64,000 nt of DNA from Arthrobacter alpinus (GTDB lineage Bacteria; Actinomycetota; Actinomycetes; Actinomycetales; Micrococcaceae): contig NZ_FNTV01000001.1 of NCBI RefSeq assembly GCF_900105965.1, positions 124,001-188,000 on the forward strand. Reading direction: 5' to 3'. How positions within the stretch are numbered: the first letter of the stretch is position 1; each line of letters begins with the position of its first letter. The notes below the pieces were generated by a model. It made no database searches and was not told where the DNA came from. It saw only the letters and a list, made by a program, of their open reading frames with translations. The position numbers and the translations under genes were made by a program. Shown in pieces: positions 17,809 through 26,026 of the stretch.

Positions 17809-17877
17809 ACGCCGCACCACCTTCTGGGCTTGTTGTAAACGCCCCGGCGCAAAGGTGGTGCGGCGTTTGTGTTTTTT
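17809..17877 (+). terminator. Rho-independent terminator of the iscS-mnmA unit
   Basis: A perfect 15-bp stem (17809-17823 with 17852-17866; arms ACGCCGCACCACCTT and AAGGTGGTGCGGCGT) is followed by TTGTGTTTTTT. Confidence 0.93.
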
Positions 17878-17975
17878 GGCCCGAAGGCGGTGCGGTCAAG
17901 ACACATCAGCGCAGCGCTTGTGGGGCAGGCGTAAACTTCCAGTACAGGTGACTTGGCTCACGGAAGGTTTACATC

Positions 17976-18593
17976 ATGCCCCCGCACACAATTCCCAATC
18001 CACTCCAATTTCTCGGCAATGCACTTAATCAGTGCTCTGAAGTTATTAGCTCCATTGCTGCAAGCCAGGCAACCTGGCCAACCCCTTGTGCAGATTGGAG
18101 CGTTCAAGACCTCCTGCATCACCTGGTGGTCCAGGATTTGCATAACTACACCGTGATGGCCCGCGGTCACCATATTGACCCGATGGCATCGACGGCAACA
18201 GTGGGTGCGGACTGGTCAACGCGATTCAGCGATGGTGCAGCCCTGCTGATGCGAGCCTGGTCAACCGCTGATCTCAGTGCCCAGGTTGCCCTGCCTGGTG
18301 GGGGGGAGGCGCCACTGCGCAGCCGCATCGGTCTGCAAATCGCCGAGTTCACCGTTCACTCATGGGACTTGGCCAAAGCTACCGGTGTGCCCGTCATCTT
18401 GGATCCGGTGCTGGCCGATCAATCACTGGCATGGTCCCAGCGCATGATGAAACCCGAATATCGAGGTCTTGATCGCGGCATTGGCCCGGAGGTTCAGGTG
18501 CCCCTCGCCTCGGACGCCTACACCAAGCTCGCCGGGTGGTTTGGGCGCAATCCGCATTTCCAGCCTGGACCGCGTGCGGCATCACTTAGATAA
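17976..18593 (+). CDS. DinB/mycothiol-dependent-enzyme superfamily protein (TIGR03086-like)
   Basis: A 205-residue protein with the N-terminal four-helix pattern of the MDMPI/DinB superfamily: CADWSVQDLLHHLVVQDLHN (about residues 38-57) carries the first metal-binding histidines, and LQIAEFTVHSWDLAKATG (about 119-136) carries the third in FTVHSWDLA, typical of actinobacterial TIGR03086 proteins. Such proteins bind a divalent metal and several use mycothiol as a cofactor; the reaction of this one is unknown. It stands alone between a terminator and the importer operon. Confidence 0.8.
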   Translation: MPPHTIPNPLQFLGNALNQCSEVISSIAASQATWPTPCADWSVQDLLHHLVVQDLHNYTVMARGHHIDPMASTATVGADWSTRFSDGAALLMRAWSTADLSAQVALPGGGEAPLRSRIGLQIAEFTVHSWDLAKATGVPVILDPVLADQSLAWSQRMMKPEYRGLDRGIGPEVQVPLASDAYTKLAGWFGRNPHFQPGPRAASLR

Positions 18594-18670
18594 TTGGCGG
18601 GTGCGTCGTGTACCCGTTGGTAACCTTCTGGTTGCAACTTGGCGATTGATGCAGGCCGGTGCGTGGAAGT

Positions 18671-18691
18671 CTGATAGATATTGACTATCAG
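18671..18691. promoter_or_regulatory. Inverted repeat upstream of the ABC importer operon
   Basis: CTGATAG and CTATCAG form a perfect 7-7-7 inverted repeat 68 bases upstream of the substrate-binding protein start. TTGACT, a fair -35 box, overlaps its right half. It is a candidate operator; no regulator gene is adjacent. Confidence 0.5.
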
Positions 18692-18758
18692 GCGCGTGTT
18701 TTGGATCACAACATGGTGTGTTTTCCACTACATGCAACGCACAAGAGAAAGTTTGCTG

Positions 18759-20393
18759 ATGGCTAAGAATATGTTTGGGTTCAAGTCGGTTATTGCCCTC
18801 GCGGGCGTCTCCGTCTTGGCCATGACCGCATGCACGGGCCCCGCAGGCGACGGCGGTACCGAAAGCGGTGGCGCCACAGGCGCACCGGTTGTTGTTGGTA
18901 CGACCGACAAGACCACCTTTCTGGATCCGGCTGGTTCCTACGACAACGGTTCCTTCATGGTCATGAACCAGATCTACCCGTTTGTGCTGAACTCAGCACC
19001 GGGCAGCGCCGATCCCAAGCCGGACATTGCCGAGTCGGCCGAGTTCACTTCACCCACCGAATACACGGTCAAGCTCAAGGCCGGATTGAAGTGGGCCAAC
19101 GGCACGGAACTCGATTCCAAGGACGTGAAATTCTCTTTCGATCGTCAGCTCAAGATCAACGACCCCAAGGGCCCGGCCTCACTCTTGGGCAACCTGGCCA
19201 GCGTTGAGGCCCCCGATGCCACCACTGTGGTCTTCAAGCTCAAGGTTGGCAACGACCAGACATTCCTGCAGGTACTGACAAGCCCGGCAGGGCCCATCGT
19301 TGACGATTCGGTTTTCAGCGCCGATGCCGTCACCACGGATGAAGACATTGTCGCGGGAAAATCCTTCGCAGGACAGTTCACGATTGATTCGTTCAAGAAG
19401 AACGAGCTCATCTCCTTCAAGAAATACCCGGATTACAAGGGCCTGTTGGGTGCGCCCAAGTCGGATTCTGTCACCATCAAGTACTACGCAGATTCCAACA
19501 ACCTGAAACTGGACGTTCAGAAGGGCAACATCGACGTCGCATGGCGCAGCCTGACCGCAACTGACATCGACAGCCTCAAGTCCGACAAGAACGTCAAGGT
19601 AGATGTGGGACCCGGTGGCGAGATCCGCTACATTGTCTTCAACTTCGACACCATGCCGTTTGGCACCAAGACCGAAAACGCTGACGCAGCCAAGTCGCTG
19701 GCAGTACGCCAGGCAATGGCGAACTCCATTGACCGGGCCAAGATTGCAGACCAGGTCTACAAGGGCACCTATCTGCCGCTGTACTCGCCGGTCCCCGCCG
19801 GATTCACCGGAGCCATTGAGCCGCTGAAGGCCGAATACGGTGACGGCAATGGCGCACCAGATGTTGCCAAGGCAACCAAGGCGCTGGCCGATGCCGGTGT
19901 GGAAACACCCGTAACCCTTGACCTGCAGTACAATCCGGATCACTACGGCTCCTCTTCAGGTGATGAGTATGCCGCAATCAAGGCACAACTGGAAGCAACC
20001 AAGCTGTTCAAGGTGAACCTGCAGTCCACCGAATGGGTTTCCTACTCGGATCAGCGTGTCAAGGATGTGTACCCCATGTACCAGTTGGGTTGGTTCCCCG
20101 ACTACTCCGATGCCGATAACTACCTGACACCGTTCTTCAGCAAGAACAACTTCCTGAGCAACCACTACGACAACCCCGATGTCCAAAAGATGATCACCGA
20201 CCAGGTGACCACAACAGACGCTGCGGCCCGTACCAAGTTGCTCGAAGAGATTCAGACGGCCGAAGCCAAGGACCTCTCCACCCTGCCGTTGCTGCAGGGA
20301 GCCCAGGTTGCTGTTTCCAGCGTCAGTGTCAAAGGCACGGCGGACACCCTGGATGCATCGTTCAAGTTCCGTTTGGGCGTTTTGTCCAAGTAA
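18759..20393 (+). CDS. ABC transporter substrate-binding lipoprotein, family 5
   Basis: A 544-residue extracellular solute-binding protein of family 5 (DppA/OppA). A lipoprotein signal ends at Cys25 (LAMTAC) and a Gly/Ser linker follows. Family features include TDKTTFLDPAGSYDN, the ESAEFTSPTEYTVKLKAGLKW block, KFSFDRQ and VRQAMANSIDR. The start at 18759 was chosen because AGAGAAAG lies 8 bases upstream and it gives a normal signal peptide; the frame is open to 18681. It captures oligopeptides or a similar solute for the two permeases and the double ATPase that follow. An attenuator-like hairpin separates it from the permease, usual where the binding protein is needed in excess. Confidence 0.94.
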   Translation: MAKNMFGFKSVIALAGVSVLAMTACTGPAGDGGTESGGATGAPVVVGTTDKTTFLDPAGSYDNGSFMVMNQIYPFVLNSAPGSADPKPDIAESAEFTSPTEYTVKLKAGLKWANGTELDSKDVKFSFDRQLKINDPKGPASLLGNLASVEAPDATTVVFKLKVGNDQTFLQVLTSPAGPIVDDSVFSADAVTTDEDIVAGKSFAGQFTIDSFKKNELISFKKYPDYKGLLGAPKSDSVTIKYYADSNNLKLDVQKGNIDVAWRSLTATDIDSLKSDKNVKVDVGPGGEIRYIVFNFDTMPFGTKTENADAAKSLAVRQAMANSIDRAKIADQVYKGTYLPLYSPVPAGFTGAIEPLKAEYGDGNGAPDVAKATKALADAGVETPVTLDLQYNPDHYGSSSGDEYAAIKAQLEATKLFKVNLQSTEWVSYSDQRVKDVYPMYQLGWFPDYSDADNYLTPFFSKNNFLSNHYDNPDVQKMITDQVTTTDAAARTKLLEEIQTAEAKDLSTLPLLQGAQVAVSSVSVKGTADTLDASFKFRLGVLSK

Positions 20394-20431
20394 TGCCGCC
20401 CGGCACTACATCAGGACATACACGGAATCTG

Positions 20432-20476
20432 GCAAAAAGGCGGGGCTTTCTTCCAAAGGATGCCCCGCCTTTTTGC
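20432..20476 (+). terminator. Intra-operon attenuator hairpin after the binding-protein gene
   Basis: GCAAAAAGGCGGGGC (20432-20446) pairs perfectly with GCCCCGCCTTTTTGC (20462-20476). The T5 run lies inside the 3' arm, giving a rho-independent structure 38 bases after the stop. Permease, permease and ATPase genes follow in the same direction, so partial read-through is probable. Confidence 0.8.
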
Positions 20477-20525
20477 ACGGTCCCAAGACGCACCCAAGAG
20501 AATGCAACAAGAGAAATAGGCGCAC

Positions 20526-21617
20526 ATGACCGCATTGATTGACCTGCCGGTGGAAGACCCCGCCGCTCGGGTGCCCAAACGCAAGAACAAGTCCGGCGGC
20601 AGCCTGGGCAAATACCTTGCCATCCGCTTTGTTTTGATTTTCCCCACGATCTTCATCCTCGTCACCATGGTGTTCTTCCTGATGCGGCTCACCGGCGATC
20701 CCATTTCGGCGGCGCTAGGGGACAGGCTCCCGCCCGACCAACTGGCCATCCGAGTTCACGAGGCCGGCTATGACAGGCCACTTTTCGTCCAGTATCTGGA
20801 GTACCTCGGCCAAATTGCCACCGGCAATTTTGGGCGCACCATCTCCGACAATCTCTTGATCTCGGACATGCTGGCCAGCTACGGCACTGCCACTTTGGAA
20901 CTGGCAATCAACTCCCTGGTTGTGGCCCTGGCGATCGGAATCCCGGTGGGCATGTTGGCCGCTTACAAGCGGGACAAGTGGCAAGATGCCATCTCCCGCG
21001 TACTTGCCATTGCCTTTTACGCAACACCCGTGTTTTTTGCCGGGCTGCTGCTGAAGCTGGTTTTCGCTGTCTGGTTGGGCTGGTTGCCCGTGGCCGGACG
21101 CGCCTACATCACCACCGAAATCGCCATGACGCAACTCGAGGCGCCCACCGGAATCTACTGGCTGGATGCGTTGCGCAGTGGCAATATGAACGCTTTTTGG
21201 GACGTTGTCCAACACTCGATTCTGCCCGCTGTAGCCCTCGGTCTGCTCACCGCCGGGATCTTCCTGCGCCTGGTCCGCACCAATGTGATTGGCACACTGA
21301 GCAAGGACTATGTTGAGGCCGGGCGTTCACGCGGTGTCAGCGAATACCGCCTCCTGACCAAGCATGCCTACAAGCCGGCGTTGATTCCCATCATCACTGT
21401 CATGGGCCTGCAGATCGCGCTATTGCTCGGTGGCGCCGTCCTGACCGAGACAACCTTTGAATGGAAAGGGCTCGGATTCCAGCTGGCTCACTACCTGACT
21501 GCGCGTGACTTTGTTGCTGTGCAAGGCATCGTGGCATTGCTCGCCGTTATTGTGGCCTTCACCAACTTCATAGTTGATGTCATCGCAGCACTGATCGACC
21601 CGAGGGTGAGGTACTAA
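20526..21617 (+). CDS. ABC transporter permease, DppB type
   Basis: A 363-residue permease of the DppB/OppB family. A cytoplasmic N-terminal tail precedes the first helix (about 36-59, ending VFFLMRLTGDP, the family landmark), and five further helices follow. The EAA loop reads DYVEAGRSRGVSEYRLLTKH (about residues 260-279), which docks with the ATPase. The first transmembrane helix and the GDP motif distinguish it from the DppC partner. It starts after the attenuator and ends 2 bases before the next permease. Confidence 0.95.
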   Translation: MTALIDLPVEDPAARVPKRKNKSGGSLGKYLAIRFVLIFPTIFILVTMVFFLMRLTGDPISAALGDRLPPDQLAIRVHEAGYDRPLFVQYLEYLGQIATGNFGRTISDNLLISDMLASYGTATLELAINSLVVALAIGIPVGMLAAYKRDKWQDAISRVLAIAFYATPVFFAGLLLKLVFAVWLGWLPVAGRAYITTEIAMTQLEAPTGIYWLDALRSGNMNAFWDVVQHSILPAVALGLLTAGIFLRLVRTNVIGTLSKDYVEAGRSRGVSEYRLLTKHAYKPALIPIITVMGLQIALLLGGAVLTETTFEWKGLGFQLAHYLTARDFVAVQGIVALLAVIVAFTNFIVDVIAALIDPRVRY

Positions 21618-21619
21618 CC

Positions 21620-22582
21620 ATGGAGACGAAGAAGTCGCTGTTTAGCCGCCTGCCCATCGTTTCCCAGCTCAAGAAAAGCATGGGACTCCAACGCGGAATG
21701 CTCGTGGCCGGCATCGTCATGACCCTGATTTTCCTGTTGACCGCAGCCCTTGCCCCGTTGCTTGCGCCCTACAGCGCAAGCGAACGCTTCGATGCAACTC
21801 AGGCACCGCCGTCGTCCGACCACCTCTGGGGAACCACAGCGGGAGGTTACGATGTCTTCTCCCGCACCATCTGGGGCGCCCAAACCGCGTTCTTGGTGAT
21901 TGTGGTGGCCGTGGCCCTCTCAATCTTCCTTGGCGTCATCCTTGGCTTGCTCTCCGGATACATTGGAGGGTGGCTCGACCGGATCCTGGTGGTCGTGGCC
22001 GATGCCATCTACGCCTTTCCCACGTTGTTGTTGGCAATGGTGATGTCCATTGCCATCAGCCAGGGACGCTCCGACATGTGGTCGGGTATCTTCTCCGCGG
22101 CGATCTCCATCACCGTCGTATTCATCCCGCAGTACTTCCGCGTGATCCGGGCCGAAACCATCCGCCTGAAGGCTGAACCATTTGTGGAATCGGCCATTGT
22201 GGTGGGTGCCTCGAGCGTGCGGATCATGGCCAGGCACATCTACAAGAATGCCACTCGTACGCTGCCCCTGATCTTCACACTCAATGCCTCCGAGGCCATC
22301 TTGACGTTGGCGGGCCTGGGATTCCTGGGCTTTGGCATTGAGCCATCATCGGCCGCTGAATGGGGTTACGACCTCAACCATGCACAGTCCGATGCCACCT
22401 CCGGAATTTGGTGGACGGGTGTGTTCCCTGGTGCTGCGATCGTGCTCACGGTGCTGGGCCTGACCCTTTTGGGCGAATCCATGAATGACCTCAACGATCC
22501 GCGGCTTCGCGGGCGCAAACGGGTGCAGAAAAAGGCCCGCAAAAACAACGGCAAGAACAAGAAGGAGTTGGTGGACGCATGA
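21620..22582 (+). CDS. ABC transporter permease, DppC type
   Basis: A 320-residue permease with about six helices. A short cytoplasmic N terminus precedes helix 1, then the periplasmic-side HLWGTTAGGYDVFSRTIWG block of DppC proteins. The EAA loop is PFVESAIVVGASSVRIMARHI (given here from about residue 189). The C terminus is strongly basic (KKARKNNGKNKK). It overlaps the ATPase gene by 4 bases, which indicates translational coupling. Confidence 0.95.
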   Translation: METKKSLFSRLPIVSQLKKSMGLQRGMLVAGIVMTLIFLLTAALAPLLAPYSASERFDATQAPPSSDHLWGTTAGGYDVFSRTIWGAQTAFLVIVVAVALSIFLGVILGLLSGYIGGWLDRILVVVADAIYAFPTLLLAMVMSIAISQGRSDMWSGIFSAAISITVVFIPQYFRVIRAETIRLKAEPFVESAIVVGASSVRIMARHIYKNATRTLPLIFTLNASEAILTLAGLGFLGFGIEPSSAAEWGYDLNHAQSDATSGIWWTGVFPGAAIVLTVLGLTLLGESMNDLNDPRLRGRKRVQKKARKNNGKNKKELVDA

Positions 22583-24297
22583 GCCACTCCACAGAAAACA
22601 AGGGCACCGCACCCAAGGGTGAGGCCATGCCTCGGCCGGTCCTTGACATTGCAGACTTGAAAATAACGTTTGCGACCGATCAAGGGGATGTCGAGGCCGT
22701 CAAGGATGTCTCCTTTGCCGTAGCACCGGGCGAGATCGTGGCCATCGTGGGCGAGTCCGGCTCTGGCAAAACCGTCACGGCCAAGGCCATTTTGGGGTTG
22801 TTGCCGGAGACTGCACAGAGCAGTGGCGCCGTGGTGATCAGCGGCAACAACGTCATCACTGTCAGCCCGCGCCAGCTGCGCCAGATTCGTGGCCGGGATG
22901 TGGCCATGGTGTTCCAAGAGCCATCCACCGCGTTGAATCCTGTCTATACGGTGGGTTGGCAGATCGCCGAGGGGCTGCGTGCCCACCGGCCCGAAGGCAA
23001 GCGCGTGGGCAGGAAGGAAGCACGCAAGCTGGCCATCGAGGCGCTGGCCAAGGTGGGCATCCCGGATCCTGAAAAACGGGTTGACTACTACCCCCACCAG
23101 TTCTCCGGTGGACAGAAACAACGTGTTGTCATCGCCGCAGCCCTGGCCCTGAACCCGGGCCTGATTGTGGCCGATGAACCCACCACTGCCCTTGACGTCA
23201 CAGTGCAGGCCGAGATCCTGGAACTGCTGCGGGACCTGCGCGATCGCTACGGCACCTCGATTGTACTGATCACGCACAACATGGGGGTCGTGGCCGACCT
23301 CGCTGACCGCGTAGTTGTCATGTTTGCCGGTGACGTGGTGGAGGAAGCCACCGCCGAGGTGCTCTTTGCGGCGCCGAAGCAGGACTACACGAAGAAGTTG
23401 TTGGCCGCAGTGCCGCACCTGGGCCGCAATTCGGCCTCGGCTGGTTTCACTGGGCGTGCATTCCAGGACAAGGAAGTTCTTGTCCGGGCCACGGATCTTG
23501 AAATTGAGTACCCTGGCCGCTTGGGCAGCCCGGCTTTCAAGGCCGTGGACAAGGTCTCCTTCACCATTGGTGCCGGTGAGGTGTTTGGGTTGGTGGGTGA
23601 ATCGGGTTCGGGCAAAACCACCATTGGCCGTGCCATCGCGGGGCTGAACCGTACAACGGGTGGTTCCTTGAACGTGCTGGGGTACGAGATGCTCAACTAC
23701 AAGGAGCGCACCTTCCGGCCCCTGCGCAAGGACATTGGCTTCGTGTTCCAGGATCCCGCGGCTTCCTTCAATCCGCACCTGACCATTGGCGAGTGTGTGG
23801 CCGAGCCCCTGCTCATCCATACGGATTTGTCGAGGGCGGCGGTCATTAAAAAGGTGGAGGATCTGCTGGAATCGGTGCAGCTGCCGCGTGCCTATGCAAA
23901 GCGGTTCCCGCATGAGCTCTCGGGCGGGCAACGCCAGCGCGCCTCCCTTGCCCGGGGTCTGGCGCTGGATCCCAAGCTCCTTATCGCGGATGAACCTACC
24001 TCGGCCCTTGACGTCTCAGTTCAGGCCAAGGTGCTTGAACTCTTCCGAGAGATCCAGACCGAGCTTGGCTTCGCAGCCCTGTTCATCAGCCACGATCTGG
24101 CCGTCGTGGACATTTTGGCACAGTGGGTTGGGGTGCTTTACAAGGGAAAAATGGTGGAGCAGGGCATTGGCAACGAGATCATGGGCAATCCGAAGGACGC
24201 CTACACCCAGCGCCTGATCGCCTCGCTGCCTGTGCCCAACCCTGCCGAGCAGGCGCAGCGGCGGGCCGCCCACCAAGCCTTGATTGCGGCAAAGTAG
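22579..24297 (+). CDS. Dual ABC ATPase, DppD-DppF fusion
   Basis: A 572-residue protein with two complete nucleotide-binding domains. Domain 1 (about residues 15-265) has GESGSGKTVTAK, FSGGQKQRV and VADEPTTALDV; domain 2 (about 295-545) has GESGSGKTTIGRA, LSGGQRQRAS and IADEPTSALDV. In most family-5 importers these are separate DppD and DppF subunits, so one chain here supplies both sites. The oligopeptide-type C-terminal extension is visible after each domain (NPKDAYTQRLIASLP in the second). Start ATG overlaps the preceding permease stop. It powers import by the system encoded upstream. Confidence 0.95.
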   Translation: MSHSTENKGTAPKGEAMPRPVLDIADLKITFATDQGDVEAVKDVSFAVAPGEIVAIVGESGSGKTVTAKAILGLLPETAQSSGAVVISGNNVITVSPRQLRQIRGRDVAMVFQEPSTALNPVYTVGWQIAEGLRAHRPEGKRVGRKEARKLAIEALAKVGIPDPEKRVDYYPHQFSGGQKQRVVIAAALALNPGLIVADEPTTALDVTVQAEILELLRDLRDRYGTSIVLITHNMGVVADLADRVVVMFAGDVVEEATAEVLFAAPKQDYTKKLLAAVPHLGRNSASAGFTGRAFQDKEVLVRATDLEIEYPGRLGSPAFKAVDKVSFTIGAGEVFGLVGESGSGKTTIGRAIAGLNRTTGGSLNVLGYEMLNYKERTFRPLRKDIGFVFQDPAASFNPHLTIGECVAEPLLIHTDLSRAAVIKKVEDLLESVQLPRAYAKRFPHELSGGQRQRASLARGLALDPKLLIADEPTSALDVSVQAKVLELFREIQTELGFAALFISHDLAVVDILAQWVGVLYKGKMVEQGIGNEIMGNPKDAYTQRLIASLPVPNPAEQAQRRAAHQALIAAK

Positions 24298-24323
24298 GCA
24301 AAAGTTAAGAGCAGCGCACTTGG

Positions 24324-24369
24324 GCGGTGCCCGGCGTGGACAGGAGTTTTGTCCGCCCCGTGCACCGCC
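24324..24369 (+). other. Stem-loop between the importer operon and the chorismate mutase gene
   Basis: GGCGGTGC (24324-24331) pairs with GCACCGCC (24362-24369), and inside it GGAC/GTCC and GGC/GCC pair again with small bulges. There is no T-run, so it is either a weak terminator for the importer operon or a structured leader for the chorismate mutase gene, whose ATG lies 12 bases downstream. Confidence 0.4.
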
Positions 24370-24381
24370 TAAACTGTCCCT

Positions 24382-24843
24382 ATGACCGAACCGAGCCAAA
24401 CGCAGCATTTGTCCATCGAAGACTTTGATCCGGCCGCCAGTTCCCTCTCTGGTTCAGTAGATCCGGCCGTCATGGCCGAGCTCCTGTCCATCCGCTCAAG
24501 CATCGACAACTTCGATGCGACGCTTGTTTATCTGTTGGCCGAACGGTTCAAGGCAACCCAGCGCGTGGGTATCCTCAAGGCCAAGCACCAGCTGCCGCCG
24601 GGTGACCCCAACCGCGAGAAGGCACAGATTCAGCGCCTTCGTGCCCTCGCCGAATCGGCCAACCTGGACCCTGCATTCGCGGAAAAGTTCCTGAACTTCA
24701 TCATCAGCGAGGTCATTCACCACCACCAAGCTATTTCGGAGAGCCACTCTGCCGTGGCGGCCACGGGCGTGGTTCCCGTGGTGAGCCTTGATGGTCAGGG
24801 CTTTGTGGCTCAAACGGACGACGGCGGCACCCAGACCAAGTGA
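24382..24843 (+). CDS. Chorismate mutase, AroQ type
   Basis: A 153-residue cytoplasmic protein. Residues 33-110 form the three-helix AroQ fold: the first helix LLSIRSSIDNFDATLVYLLA carries the conserved Arg, RFKATQRVGILKAKHQLPPGD includes the active-site Lys, and the second and third helices follow (REKAQIQRLRALAESANLD, EKFLNFIISEVIHHH). It converts chorismate to prephenate, toward Phe and Tyr. The N-terminal 30 residues and the C-terminal 35 are outside the domain. The ATG at 24382 lacks a strong Shine-Dalgarno. The stop overlaps the GTG of the MetE-like gene by 4 bases. Confidence 0.9.
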   Translation: MTEPSQTQHLSIEDFDPAASSLSGSVDPAVMAELLSIRSSIDNFDATLVYLLAERFKATQRVGILKAKHQLPPGDPNREKAQIQRLRALAESANLDPAFAEKFLNFIISEVIHHHQAISESHSAVAATGVVPVVSLDGQGFVAQTDDGGTQTK

Positions 24844-25958
24844 GCGCCTCACCCAACGTTTCTCCCCAACAAGTCACCGTTACCTCCCTTGGGGCTTGGC
24901 CAGGCACTGATCCTGTCGAGGCGGCCAAGGTTTCCCTGGGCCTGTTGACCAGTCCCCATCTGCCGTGTCTGGCGGAGCTCCCCGCCCGCGGGGTTGGCTC
25001 GGATGCCGTGGGCCGCACCGCCTCACTGCTTCTTGAACTCCCCGTTGACGTTCAACCGTATGGTTGGCGGTTTGTTGACCGGTCCGGTCACGACCACCGC
25101 CGGGCCGTTTCGGCGCTGTCCACAGACGTCAACGTTCTTGCCGACGTTGCCGGTGCCGGTGACATCACTCCGGCCGAGTTGAAAGTTCAGGTCATGGGGC
25201 CCGTGTCTCTCGCGGCGGCCATTCACCTTCACTACGGTGAGCGTGCCTTGCGAGATCACGGAGCCCGCCGCGACATCGCCCAATCTTTGGCGGCCGGACT
25301 GGCCGTGCACGCGCAGAAGGTGCAGGCGGCAGTGCCTGGTTCGGCCCTCATCTTGCAGATTGATGAACCAAGCGCAGCCCCAGCCCTCGCTGGCACCATT
25401 CCCACGGCGTCCGGTTACCGAACCTTGCGATCCATCCCGGCCTCGGAACTGCGCACTACATGGAGCACGCTGGTGGCGGCGGCCCGCGAAGCCGGCTTCG
25501 CCCAAATTGCGATCAACCTGGCCCCGGCCGAATCCCTTGGTGCGTCCGCGTCCGTGACCGGCGGGCCTGGATCCGACGACGTGAAGTCTGCCGAGGCTAG
25601 GGCGTGGCGCAAGGCCTTGGAAACCGCGCTTGAATCCGGCGTCGACGCGGTGGCTCTTCCGCTGAACGAGCTGGATACGGGGCATTGGGAAATGCTGGCC
25701 AGCGCCATTGAGTCCGGCCTTGGCGTGTGGGCTGGTACGGTACCGGGGCGCAGCGGGGCAGTGCCGCCGTCGTACTCCATTTTGGCGGAACGAATCATGC
25801 GTCCTTGGCGTGGTTTGGGGCTGGGTGAAACCTTGTTGAACCAGCTGCGGATCACTCCCGAGACATCACTTGCCGGGGTATCGCCCCAGGAGGCGCGGAC
25901 GGTTCTGAATCGCGCCCTCGAGGTGGCCGAAAGATTGAGCGAGATTCGTTACCTTTAG
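24840..25958 (+). CDS. MetE C-terminal-domain-like protein without the zinc ligands
   Basis: A 372-residue protein of the cobalamin-independent methionine synthase C-terminal-domain family, about half the length of MetE. Family features are LGAWPGTDPVEAAK at the start, VMGPVSLAAAIHLHYG, LILQIDEPSAAPALA and ALPLNELDTGHWEMLASAI. The zinc site is missing: the His-x-Cys region reads IAINLAP, and the final NPDCG-like block reads ITPETSLAG, so no Cys is available. Catalysis as a canonical methionine synthase is therefore unlikely. Its GTG overlaps the chorismate mutase stop. A similar orphan protein lies near ligA in Mycobacterium (Rv3015c, from memory). Confidence 0.8.
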   Translation: MSASPNVSPQQVTVTSLGAWPGTDPVEAAKVSLGLLTSPHLPCLAELPARGVGSDAVGRTASLLLELPVDVQPYGWRFVDRSGHDHRRAVSALSTDVNVLADVAGAGDITPAELKVQVMGPVSLAAAIHLHYGERALRDHGARRDIAQSLAAGLAVHAQKVQAAVPGSALILQIDEPSAAPALAGTIPTASGYRTLRSIPASELRTTWSTLVAAAREAGFAQIAINLAPAESLGASASVTGGPGSDDVKSAEARAWRKALETALESGVDAVALPLNELDTGHWEMLASAIESGLGVWAGTVPGRSGAVPPSYSILAERIMRPWRGLGLGETLLNQLRITPETSLAGVSPQEARTVLNRALEVAERLSEIRYL

Positions 25959-26026
25959 TTGGCCTGTGATTAATTCTCGCACCCTATGATTGCCTTCTAA
26001 CGGTCTGAACAAGGGGGATCTGGGGC

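Noticed and set aside
22366-23931. A 521-codon antisense frame over the ABC ATPase gene
   Set aside because: Same cause; it is a mirror of the two nucleotide-binding domains with low-complexity translation.
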